Shown here piece after piece: positions 1 to 9,540 of a stretch of DNA of 21,950 bases (within the stretch, counting starts at the first letter, position 1; each line of letters starts with the position of its first letter). This stretch comes from Haplomitrium mnioides. Its lineage: Eukaryota > Marchantiophyta > Haplomitriopsida > Calobryales. The stretch lies in the NCBI GenBank assembly GCA_049999725.1, contig JBNGIS010017877.1, positions 1 to 21,950 of the forward strand, in the 5' to 3' direction. The position numbers and the translations under genes were made by a program. The notes below the pieces were generated by a model. It saw only the letters and a list, made by a program, of their open reading frames with translations, was not told the origin of the DNA and did no database searches.

Positions 1-89
1 TTGAATGCCAAATCTTCAAAAAAAAAAAATTCAACTGTCAAGTGAAATAGGAACCCAGTAGCGGTTCTTGGTTCAAAGTAGCGGCTGTT
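1..89. other. Unmatched sequence left of the shared LTR segment
   Basis: These bases do not align by eye with the matching part of the right LTR (9541-10220), although an intact left LTR should continue here. They contain a run of 12 A and two short copies of AGTAGCGG. They may be a diverged or rearranged part of the left LTR, or a separate insertion. No gene is visible. Confidence 0.4.
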
Positions 90-2920
90 ATAACAACAAA
101 TATTTTCAATTTTCTATTACATTAGCTACTAGCCAACGATAACACTTTGGGAAGTAGCCGCGCAACCTTGAGCCATCCGAGTACTAGGGCACTTCTCACT
201 AGCCTCTTGCAGCCAATACCAACTTTTATATAGACCTTTGTTCACCACCCAATTCAATACCCCTCAAGTTTCCACCTCTAGCATTCCATATTCTCACCGT
301 TAATTAGCCTTAACCTCTTTGCATCACTGCTCTTCCAAATCCCCAAATCCTCCCTCTCTTCTGAGTAATGAGGATTATCCCTACTTCCCTCTCAATCTCC
401 CATCTTAACTTCCTCTCCACTGCCCTACTTGATCACATGGACATATCTCCTTCACTAGACTCCCTACAAATAACCCTTCTCAATATCTATTTCAACTCAT
501 GTCTTCTATCCTCCAAACCAATCTTCTCATTCTTCCTTGTCTATTCCACCACACTCTTTCCTGTTTTATGTGACTTTTGTTCATCAGCCTGAAATCACCC
601 CTAGTATCCGTACGCCTCCTCCTAATAACTTCCACCCTATTACTCCTTATTGTAATATATATTTGAAACTTTTTGTCCTCAGCACGCCTCCTCTGTTCTT
701 CAATTTGAATTTGTTGGAGACCCTACCCTTTTCCTACGTAACGATACCAATTTAAGTACATCCACAATTCTTGGATCTGCGGCGAACGGGGTCACTTCCT
801 CCCAACATGACCCTTTCTTTGAGGCGCCAACACAAGAGACTTCTTGGGAAGTCTCACGATCATTCCACTTGCGTGCAATGCGACAGGGGATGATGCATGT
901 TTGTAGACGCTCTCGACGCGTTGTATTGATAGCACCCTTCAAATCCTCTCTCTGAGGTTCTTAATTCTCCCGTAACTTGCAGCTCTCCATCCAGAATCTG
1001 ACGACGCAAGCTTGCCTCCGTTTTCAGCACAATGCTTCGACAAACAAAGACTCATATCAGGTAATCGAATCACTTCCTCCTTCCCATCGTGTGAACAAGA
1101 TCCCTTCCAAAATAGATTGTGGAATCGACTCCAGACAACTATCAAATCTCATTTCCATTCTCCAATGCCTATTTTCCGCTGCATGATCTCCACTGTTGTT
1201 CTTCCTCTACCTTCTTGAATCGATTCCACCTCTCTACAGATTTGTTTGAAGCCTGTCTATAATTCGCAGGGAGGTAGTTAAGCATATCCTTCTTGTCACT
1301 CTTAGCAAGCTTTGACACTGCCAACCAACATGGAGATGGAGATATTGCGCAAGTATGGAACTGCCTCCCTTCACCGTGTTGTCGGTTCTAATACTAGATA
1401 TGCCATGAGATGCATCCGTTGGTGAATAGGTCGAAGTGTAGCGATCCTCAATTTGGACTAGTGAGGATTGATGAGTCTCTCCTCCCCACAACGTCCACTA
1501 TGATGCTTGGACAAATTCTTCAGCAATCTGCACCCCCTCATCCATAGTACTCCAATTTATCCCCTCACCTCCTTGTGTTCTGAATCTCTTTAGCATTTCT
1601 TTGTCATCTCATCCGGCCCTTCTTGCTAGTGTAGCCCCTTTTCTACTGAGCTTGCCCATTGTTCATGCGCAGACGCCAAACATACACAACCAGCTTCCTC
1701 TTGAGAAGGAACCAACCATTTCTATATGCTCCACCATTATTCCCTACCCAATTTGGAATCACCCAATTTGGAATCACTTCTAGCTGCAATCACCGGTTTG
1801 ACCATCCCTCGGATGGCTCTCAAGATTGATGTGCTGGTGATGTAGAGAGGTTGATGCTTCAAAACTTTAACTTTGCAAGGGTTATAAGAAAATGGCGACA
1901 TGCACATAGAACCCTTCCGATTGACTAGAAATTTGCCGGATGATTTGCTTGGTACTCTCAGCATTCATTGAACCTTCTGCACACCCCCGCACAAGACTAG
2001 TAAAAACAAATTTCTCCGATGTATATTCTCTTACGCCTCTCTTTACACTCCCTCCTTCTCTTATCCTTCTATCTCGACTCACCATGCACTCCATCGCCCA
2101 AACCAGGGTCCATCTCCCAAGAAAACCTATGAACCATTTTTTTTTTCAACAAGCAACGCCAACCAAGAACAAGAGAGAGAGGCTCCTAGCGAGAGAGCCA
2201 AAATAAGCTCTTTTCTTTTTTCTTTTTTCTTCAAATGGCTCTAATTTCCCATGCACAAGAATGTTTTCTTTCAACCTCCATCTTTAGATCAAAATGATCT
2301 CACCCATCTCTTTTTTTGTCCACCTTTCTTTCCTTGGCTTGGCTTGGTAGCCTAGGTGTCATATCAATTAATTTATATTTTGCATTATCTTTTGTTGTTT
2401 ACTAACAACAATTTCTCCCAATTCCCACAAAATACAAAAAATATACATGTATAACAAATTTTCAAATTCTCCAAAATATAAAACATATACCCGTATATTG
2501 TAACAACACATATACACACGCAACCTTACTTACAAGAGGAGGACTTTCTCTTTTCTCCCTTTTGAATCAATGTTTCTCTTTTTTCCTTCATTTTTGGATG
2601 TTCCAGCTATTGTTGTTATCTAATATGTTCCTTGACTTGATTGGTACCTGTAATTTTCCAAGACTTGTACTATTACTACGGTCATATTTGTAGATACTAA
2701 AAAAAATCTTTTCTACTTTAAATATAATAAAAAGTCTTTTAACTAAATCCTAAAAATCTTTTAACTGACTCTTTAAATAGTTTTTTGTCCTTCTATTTGG
2801 ATGGTGTATGTTGTTTGCTATTTCTGCCATTTGTATACTTGATTTATTCCTTTTTTCTTGCTTTCTTCCTCCTTTGCCTCTTCTTGCGTGCGTCTTCATC
2901 TCCCATCTTGGAGTCTAACA
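90..2920 (-). repeat. Element A 3' LTR (left copy, incomplete at its distal end)
   Basis: This stretch aligns co-linearly with 10221-12841. It ends in CTAACA (2915-2920), matching the end of the right copy at 12841; on the minus strand this is the LTR start TGTTAG. Sampled segments differ from the right copy by roughly 2 to 18 percent, so the insertion is old. The left copy has an extra segment at 186-415 and only a short GA run near 2173, where the right copy has a long microsatellite. The sequence just inside the LTR (2921 onward) is only weakly purine-rich on the minus strand, so a polypurine tract is not convincing. The short open frames here are not conserved in frame between copies and are not genes. 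Confidence 0.85.
186..415. other. 230-bp segment present only in the left LTR copy
   Basis: Both LTR copies share sequence up to GAGCCATCCGAGTACT (to 185 and to 10316) and resume at TCCACTGCCCTACTTG (416 and 10329). The left copy holds about 230 bp between these points and the right copy holds only 12 unrelated bases. The segment is pyrimidine-rich and includes a plus-strand TATATAGA near 227-234. Deletion in the right copy or insertion in the left copy would both explain it; I see no target duplication. Confidence 0.7.
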
Positions 2921-3086
2921 GATCCTTTGGTTCAATCCTAAGCGTTCCGTGCGAAGAATATAATTTGACTGTTCTAGAACTCCCAAGGATGGGCCGTGGC
3001 ATGATGGCAAGGAATAGAACACTTGGAAGAAAAAACTGACAAACAAAGAGCAAGGTACTCCACCGACACCCCCAAACAATACAACT

Positions 3087-4392
3087 CATACATAATAGAG
3101 CTTAACACGATTGGCATTTACAAGGGTAGCAAAGGCTATACCATGTAATGCGGAAAGGCTCAAGTAGCCATGGGGATGGACAACTATCACCCTCCAAGGG
3201 CCAACCCAGTGTGTAGTAACTTGGGGGCAAAATGCAAGAATCTCATGTCGAAAACCAGAACTAGATCATTGGTCACAAATGTTTGCATCGTGATTGTTTT
3301 ATCATGGGTAAGCTTGATGCGGTGCTGATGGGCACAGTGCAGATCTGAGGCCTGAATCCTATTCTCTTGCAATTGCTCTAAGGTTGCATGTCTGCGTTGC
3401 AAGGACTCTAAAGGTCCTAATCGATTGGAAATGGAAACCCGCAAAGAAGGGACTTGGATTTCAATGGGCAGCAAGGCCTCTTGCCCGTAGACCAAGTGGA
3501 ACGGTGTAAAACCTGTAGCTACCTTGGTCATGGAGCAATAGGCCCATAAGGCCAAAGGTAAATGTTCATCCCAATCAGATTTGTGATACGAGACAATTTT
3601 GGCTAGTATGGCTTTCAAGATTTTGTTGGTACTCTCTGCCTAGCCATTTGCTTGAGGATGGTATAGCGTAGATGTGCGGTGGCATATGGAGTACAGAATT
3701 GTGAAGGCTTCAATGACCTCATTCAGAAAATGAGTGCTACGATCACTAACCAGCTCTAAAGAACAACCATATATAGTTAAAACCTATGAATAAATGAATG
3801 AAGCAACTGATATCGCATTATTGGCACAAAGCGCGATAGCTTCTACCCACTTGGTAACATAATAAGTTGCTGTCAGGATATATTGGCTTTGTCTTGAGCA
3901 AGAAGGTGGGGTAATGAGACCTATGAAGTTCGGTCCCCATTTTTCAAAAGTAGAGAGGGTTAAGATAGGCAGTAAGGGCATCTCCACATGATGTGTAAGC
4001 TTTCCTGTTCTCTGGTAGGCGTTATAGGTGCGAGAAAATTTGTGGGAATTTGCAAATAAGGTGGGCCACCAATAACCAGAGCAAAGTACTTTTCTGGTAG
4101 TGGTCTTGCCCGTAAAATGTCCTCCACACGTATAGGTGTGGCAGCCTTGTAAAACTTGTGTGGTCTTTGGTGGTACCAGACATCTTCTCAAGACGCTATC
4201 CACACCCATTCTGTAGAGAATACTCGAAAGAATAGTGTAAGGGGCAGCCGATCTAGTGAAAGCTTGCCGCTGATCAAACTTGAGATGCATAGGAAGAGTG
4301 CCACTTGTCAAGTAAGCAATCATATGGATGTACCAAGGGTTGGCAGCCAACTGGATGTAAGGCGGATCAAGGCTAACCTTTGTAGTGAGCAA
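3087..4392 (-). pseudogene. Element A integrase domain of pol (broken)
   Basis: Integrase inserts the retrotransposon cDNA into host DNA. Reading leftward, the N-terminal HHCC zinc finger is recognisable from the H...GGH part and the GYWWPT motif near 4080-4140. Both zinc-binding cysteines before QRTG are tyrosines (RTYNAYQRTG). The core follows. The first catalytic Asp, normally in WG-D-F, reads Asn (KWGPNF). The second Asp (SDRSTHF, near 3735-3755) and the Glu of the NG-AE-TN motif (near 3635-3650) are present, but the Gln before that Glu is a TAG stop. A further stop precedes the second Asp. The C-terminal part (TPFHLVYGQEALLP, then a GPWRV motif) continues after a frameshift near 3187-3220 to a TGA at 3087-3089. 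The pieces are spread over at least three open stretches, so no functional protein is possible. Confidence 0.88.
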
Positions 4393-5118
4393 AGTAGATA
4401 CGTGGAAAACTCACAAGTTCGGAAAACTATCATCCAAAGAGTTGGGTTTAGGAATTCCAGGCACTCGGGATAAGAGATCACAGTTCCCATGCTTGGTTCC
4501 TGGTCAAACTTGGAGTTGGAAATTTAACTCTTGGAGAAAAAGGACCCAACAAGCAAGGTGTCCAGTAAGATCATGTTTGTTAATGATGTACTTTAAAGAG
4601 TCATGATCCATGACAAAAGTGAAAGGATAGCCCAGAAGGTAATGTCAAAATTTTTGGACTGCATGGATGAGTCCAAGGGCCTCTCGCTCACTGACATTGT
4701 AATTCCTCTCAACCAAGCTAAGTTGACGTCCAGCATAATAAATAGAACACTCTTTGCCCTCCTGAATTAGGGCCAATACTGTACCTGTAGCAGTAGAAGA
4801 AGTGTCCACCATCACTAGAAAAGGAAGAGACCAGTTGATAGGAGTTAGACAAGGCAGAGAAGCCAAGACATCTTTTAAGGCTTGAAATGCTTGTTGGCAG
4901 TCCGCAGTCCAAACAAAGGGAACTGTATCCCTTGCCAACTGATATAAAGGAGCAGCTATCTTAACATAATTCAAGCAATAGCATCTGTAATAAACCGATT
5001 TTCCTAGAAAATATTGTATCTGTTTGACTGTGGTCGGCGTGAGAAGTGAGAGGATAATGCTCACCTTTGTTGGATTTGGGTGTAGACCTTTTTCTAAGAT
5101 GATATGCCCTAGAAGCAC
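4393..5118 (-). pseudogene. Element A RNase H domain and RT connection of pol (broken)
   Basis: RNase H degrades the RNA strand during reverse transcription. The minus strand shows LGHIILEKGLHPNPTKV, the usual RT thumb/connection motif. It then shows FQALKDVLASLPCLTP and the RNase H start FLVMVDTSSTATGTVL with its first Asp. NYNVSEREALGLI follows with the catalytic Glu. Beyond a stop near 4645 the frame continues with a DHDSLK motif (third acidic residue, near 4600-4615) and a G-KHGNCDLLSR motif near 4465-4490 that carries the last Asp. All four acidic positions are therefore recognisable, but stops near 4645 and near the G-KH motif interrupt the frame. It lies between RT and integrase, as expected for Ty3/gypsy. 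Confidence 0.87.
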
Positions 5119-5770
5119 ACTTGCTAATGCTAGGAACCTACACTTCTTTGGATTTAAAGAAATGCCATATGTGCGGCAACAAGTGAAGGCAAGTTCCAGT
5201 TTGGCAAGATGCTAGTTTGTGGTACTGTACACCATGAAATCATCCAAGTAAATCTCTAGACACTTGGTTGGTCTATGGAGAAGGGACTCAAATGCCATGA
5301 GCATGATACTCTGGAATGCGCTTGGAGCATTGCAAAGGCCAAAGACCAATTTGTTGTACGAGTAGCACCCCCAATGCGTAGTGACAGTGGTAAGATGTCT
5401 GGAATCTGGATGGATTTCGATTTGATTATATCTAGAAAAACCATCCAAAAAATTGTAACACTGTTTTCTAGCCACATTATCCAAAATAGTGTCGATGAAA
5501 AGGATAGGAAAGTGTTCCAAGATAGTTGTAGCATTAAAGGCCTTGAAATAGCCACATACTCTTATTGATCCATCAAGTTTGGGAACTACCATAATAAGTG
5601 AAACCTAATATCTGATGCCTGCGTGGGATATGATACATGCATGTAGCATTTTTGTGATGTCTTTTTGAGCCAATTCTGTGTATTTATGATTTAGCCTGTA
5701 TGGACACTTTCGTATAAGGTGAGCATCTAGTCGAAGCTTGATGTGATACTGATATACTGATGCTGGTATT
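5119..5770 (-). pseudogene. Element A reverse transcriptase domain of pol (broken)
   Basis: RT copies the element RNA into DNA. The minus strand carries MVVPKLDGSIRVC (fingers), NFLDGFSRYNQIEI (palm, first catalytic Asp), FGLCNAPSAFQ, and YLDDFMVYS near 5225-5245, which is the intact catalytic YxDD box. The frame is broken upstream by a TAG near 5605 and by a 19-bp tandem duplication at 5771-5808. A further stop follows YLDDFMVYSTTN near 5212. The canonical DGFSGYNQ reads DGFSRYNQ. The motif style (FP-FID-IL spacing before FLDG) fits the Athila/Tat side of Ty3/gypsy. Confidence 0.9.
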
Positions 5771-5808
5771 CCTGTCATCTCATCGTACTCCTGTCATCTC
5801 ATCGTACT
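5771..5808. repeat. 19-bp perfect tandem duplication that breaks element A pol
   Basis: The unit CCTGTCATCTCATCGTACT occurs twice in direct succession (5771-5789 and 5790-5808). Nineteen is not a multiple of three. On the minus strand the second copy therefore throws the protease-RT linker out of frame and a TGA follows within a few codons. Skipping one copy brings the linker and RT frames into register, so this looks like a post-insertion replication-slippage event. Confidence 0.9.
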
Positions 5809-6479
5809 CCGAGGCAAAAACATCAATGTATTTATGGATAAGTTGCAAAAAGGTCGATTCTTGGACCTTAGAAATTCCCACATAGACTTTTAGACTTTTG
5901 TGTTCTGTTGAGAGAACTGGTAAGTCCTTAAACTGCACTTCCAGAAAGTTGCATGTGAGAAAGAGATTGTCGAAAGGATCAAGAGTATCATTTTTAGTTT
6001 TTGGGACCAAGAATCGAGAGGCTATGTCTACCATAGATAAATATGTAAATTGCTTCTCTAGAGATTGAAGGGATGGAGAATGGGCCTGTGTATACATTGA
6101 GAGAACTACTCTCTGTCTTGGAGGTCCAACAGTCAGTGTTCCATTCGCAAAATCCAATTATGCGTGGCTTTGTTTAAGTCATGGACACCCAAGAGGTAAG
6201 GGGTATTGATTTCTTTGCATTATGCGCATGACCAAATAATGAACCAAGTATTTCTGGTCTGCAAATAGAGTTGGCACATTTCTAAGAGCTCCAAGAGGCA
6301 GAACATCACTGCCATCTGCAAGGAGAAGAATTAGAGAGGTTTTCTGTAAGGCGCTAGTGGGATATCCAATGGAGCTCATGATATGCTCAGTCATGATGTT
6401 GACAACAGAACTAGTATCCAAGTGTGCCGCTGGAATCATAATGCCATCTATGATGACAGGAGTGTCTGGTGTCCCAGGA
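5771..6479 (-). pseudogene. Element A aspartic protease domain and protease-RT linker (broken)
   Basis: This region encodes the retroviral-type aspartic protease that cuts the Gag-Pol polyprotein. The active-site segment near 6400-6420 reads AAHLDTSSVVNIM; the usual DTG triad is DTS here, so the catalytic motif is altered. ILLLADGS and GALRNVPTLF follow, then HYLVMRIMQRNQYPL, the typical C-terminal strand of plant gypsy proteases. Two stops lie near 6165-6180. The linker to RT then includes YIDVFASEYDEM (5795-5830), the conserved segment before RT. The frame fails just after it because of a 19-bp tandem duplication. Confidence 0.82.
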
Positions 6480-7089
6480 TCATGTATATAAAGAGACCAT
6501 GTGGACTACTGATAAGGTGTTTTTGTCCGGCTTCAGTTCTGTCATGGGAGGAGGATCCGAGACCAGACTGAGAGGAATGGAAGGGGAAGAAGAAGAAGAA
6601 GGATCCTCTATTGGAAACGCTGAAGGTGTGCGATGTCTAGCTGCCTTGGGCTTGTTGGCCTTCACTAAACAGGTTGCTTGGGAGTTCTTCCAACGCATGA
6701 CTAGGAAGGATCAAAGAGAACTACGAGAGGGCGCATGCAGGCATAAAAGCTGGCCAATGGACATGTGGGCTTGCTGTTGAGCAACATTTGCAAATATATT
6801 ATATAGTGTGATGTTCTGTAGGGACAAGGGAAGAGCTTTGCACTTATGATGCCTCATAGGAATCCCTTTGACTATCCTCTTGGGAGGGAGAGGCAAAGCT
6901 TCAGTTGGAGCGTCCTGGCCTAGTCCCATAGAGGAAACATTTTGGTCTTGCGAAACATAAGGAGAAGGAGAAGGATCCACTAAGGTGTGTGTTGGAATTC
7001 TCTAAGGGAGATTGGCACAAACATTGTTTGTGGTATGATCATTAGAAAAGTGAAGCCTAGGCGCTCATGTTGATAAGGCAGCCAAAGGA
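6480..7089 (-). pseudogene. Element A gag-protease linker (degenerate)
   Basis: This lies between the proline/glutamine-rich gag tail and the protease. The minus strand has two overlapping open stretches in different frames. One (6711-6980) includes ALPLPPKRIVKGIP and a following alanine/glutamine-rich part; the other (6480-6698) includes a run of serine and proline codons. A GAA-rich stretch near 6580-6600 (plus strand) encodes the serine/phenylalanine-rich part. No catalytic motif is visible and no independent gene is supported. I read it as the variable linker of a Gag-Pol polyprotein, broken by frameshifts. Confidence 0.5.
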
Positions 7090-8881
7090 AGAGCTGCCAC
7101 TACACATGGTTCTTCAAGACAAAGAGGGGCAGCATGGGTGGCCAAATGAGCCCCAAAGTGTAAGGTAATATTTACTAAGACCACCTAAACTTGTTGGACA
7201 TTTTGTGGTGGACCAGTGTTTGAGGTAGTAGGGAGAGGGAGAACTGGAGTTACTTGAGGGGCACCCAATAGTTGAGGTTGAGGGGCCGGTGCCAAAGCCA
7301 ATTGCTGAGCTGGCTGAATTGCAGGAGTCTGATTGGGTTGCGTTTGGTAACAAGTGATATGCGGTGGTGGAGGGGCATACCCTGATCAAGAATTCTTAGT
7401 TTGCTGAGGTGCTGATTGATATTGTTGTGGTTGTTGATACTGTGGAGCCTGCTAGTAGTCTGTTTGATTGTACCTAGCTTGGTGTTGTTGATAAGCAGGT
7501 TGGTTATGTTGATAAGATTGGTAATTCTGCTGTGGTCTATACTAAGGATGTTGTGAAGCATAATAAGCATTAGAGTTCTGTCCCTAATGTCCAAACTGAT
7601 TGTTGTAAGGTCGTTGGTTTGGGTAGCCTTGATTTGGATGCTGGTACATAGGCTGAGGTCTATTCTGATAGTATTGCCTTGTACGAGAGTGAGGGCATTC
7701 TCTGGAAAGATGATCAAGGCTCTGGCAATTATAACAGGTCTATCCTATAAGAGGCCTATACTGAGCATATGGAGGATTGCCCCCTTGCTGCGTGGTTGCT
7801 TGTGGGTAGCTTTGTTGATGATAAGGGGCTTGACTTGCGGCTGGCATCGCTTGAGGCAAAGTGGAAGAGGCCAATGCTACTATAAGAGGAGGAATAGCAC
7901 CCATATTAATAGTAGCACTTGACTTGGCTTCCACTACTTGAAGTCTTCTCCAAATAGGACAAACAACAGTCTCATGGTCTAAGGATAGGCATAGGCCGTA
8001 CCAAATGGTCGAAGGATAAGCCTTTAGGAAAGAGTGTTGTTGATTACATGTGGTGCACCAAACATTGGCAGGCTGAGATTGTGTATTGGGTCTAGCACCA
8101 GATTGTACCATCTGTATTTTCATGCTTGCCATCTGGTCAGCAAGAAGAGTGGATATATCATTTCTGACTTTTTCTCTGAACTCAGCAAATTCATCTCGAC
8201 GTGAGTTAAAAGTGATAGAGGATTCAGATCTTGTAGGGGTTGCTAGATTCTGATGTGAGTGAGTAGGTGCAGCAGTCCTAGTTGCATATGAGGCACCATA
8301 ACTCAAGTTGCTACTGTTGGGTGCGTCATTAGGTGAAGAGAAAGCGGCAGAAGCAAAGCGTTCTCTCTTCAAAAGCATTTTTTTGTATGATGTTGCCACT
8401 TGAATGGCTCTATCTAAGATCTGCGGATCTTGGAGCAACACATGCTCTTGAATAGAATTAGGCAGACCTTTTTGGAGAACCTTGTTTGATCTTCTACTAG
8501 TAGGGGAGTTCTTCTTTTATTGAAAACTACTTTAAATTTGTTGTTGTAGTCTTTAATAAACTCTTCTGCATACATTCGAATGCAAAAGAGATCATCCCAA
8601 GCACAATCAAAGTGGTATGCTGGACGAAAACAGTCCAAAAAAGCCGTACAAAGATCAAATCATGAAACAATGGCAACGGCCTCTATAAAATACCAGTTGA
8701 TGGCATCGCCATCTAAGGTGGTCGGGAATTGATGCTTGAGAACATCCTCGGGATCTCGTATAGCGGCGGCTAAGGCTAGAAAACAATTCAGATACGTGTC
8801 CGTATCTACATGGTCAACCACTATTTGACCAGTAAATTTCTAGCATGTATACCTCGAGGGCAATGGCGGCTGAAAAGCCAT
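7090..8881 (-). pseudogene. Element A gag, with three zinc-knuckle positions and a Q/N/Y-rich tail (broken)
   Basis: Gag forms the cytoplasmic particle and binds the element RNA. A likely start ATG is at 8881 (MAFQPPLPSRY). The capsid-like region follows with FPTTLDGDAINWYF near 8700-8730 and FIKDYNNKFKVVFN near 8530-8560. A frameshift near 8460-8480 joins to LLQDPQILDRAIQVA. Three zinc-knuckle positions follow. Two adjacent ones (7952-8065) read CTTC...H and YGLC-SLDHETVVC, each lacking a cysteine. The third (7695-7736) is an intact CX2CX4HX4C, CYNCQSLDHLSREC. Downstream to about 7390 the frame is very rich in Gln, Asn, Tyr and Pro, with several TAG stops in place of expected codons, and then becomes Pro/Gln/Ala-rich. 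The start is inferred from position and a following gag-like frame; early stops near 8668 and 8842 break it. Confidence 0.82.
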
Positions 8882-9525
8882 GGCGGGGACCTGATAGGGA
8901 ACAAGAGAGGGGGAACCGAATAGCAGAGTCTTCTTCCTAGGATGTGAAGGACGCAGACACCTACTGACATACCTATCAGATCAAGAAAAGGTAGGAAAAG
9001 GAGGAGGATGCTTCATACACCAATTGAAGCAACTGTGATCCCCTAAGATTTAGTATTAGACTCCAAGACTCTAGAAAAGGGATGTGCCATGAAAAGAAAG
9101 GAAACTTGCAGCCCACGGCCTCTTTCCCAACATGCAAATGCAAATTGAATTGACAAAAAGAAAGGTTGGCACACCTCAGATCTTGAATGGAAGAGAACTA
9201 GGCTGGATCAAAGAGAAACTCAATAGTTCATGGGATATAAAGAGACTGACTCCAAGAGAATCTAAACTAAATAGCACGAAGAAGAAGACTAATAACTATT
9301 GTAGAGATCAAAGGCTAGTAACCGGTTCTATGTGCTCAAAACTAAGAGTGTCCAACAGAATCCATGTACCTAGCCACCAAAGAGTATCAATGGTCTCCAC
9401 CCACATTCAGTATAGGAAATGATCGAATGTCATGTCACAAGCTAGTTGCAAAGGTTTCATTATGGCCATGGCCTATAGAAAAGCCACCAAAAAAAATTAT
9501 TCAAGAAAGACAAGGAATGAGAAAG
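8882..9525 (-). other. Element A 5' leader between primer site and gag
   Basis: About 640 bp lie between the primer-binding site and the inferred gag ATG on the minus strand. The plus-strand open frames here have no recognisable motif and run against the element. Leaders of this length are usual in plant gypsy elements and hold the packaging signal, but nothing specific can be pointed to. Confidence 0.6.
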
Positions 9526-9539
9526 CGGCAACGGCGCCA
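9526..9539 (-). promoter_or_regulatory. tRNA-Asp primer-binding site of element A
   Basis: The minus strand reads TGGCGCCGTTGCCG, complementary over 14 nt to the 3' end of plant tRNA-Asp including its CCA. It lies one base inside the LTR end CTAACA, exactly where minus-strand DNA synthesis is primed. The expected further match (GGGGA) is lost. This primer choice is known from Athila and other plant gypsy elements. Confidence 0.9.
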
Positions 9540-9540
9540 C

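Noticed and set aside
368-3039. Many short plus- and minus-strand open frames inside the left LTR (and their relatives in the right LTR)
   Set aside because: Frames are not kept between the two LTR copies because of indels, and none shows a domain; they are chance frames in LTR sequence.
2921-3086. An env-like third gene or a polypurine tract between integrase and left LTR of element A
   Set aside because: Only 166 bp lie between the pol stop and the LTR, with no open frame of note, and the bases before the LTR (AACCAAAGGATC) are only weakly purine-rich.
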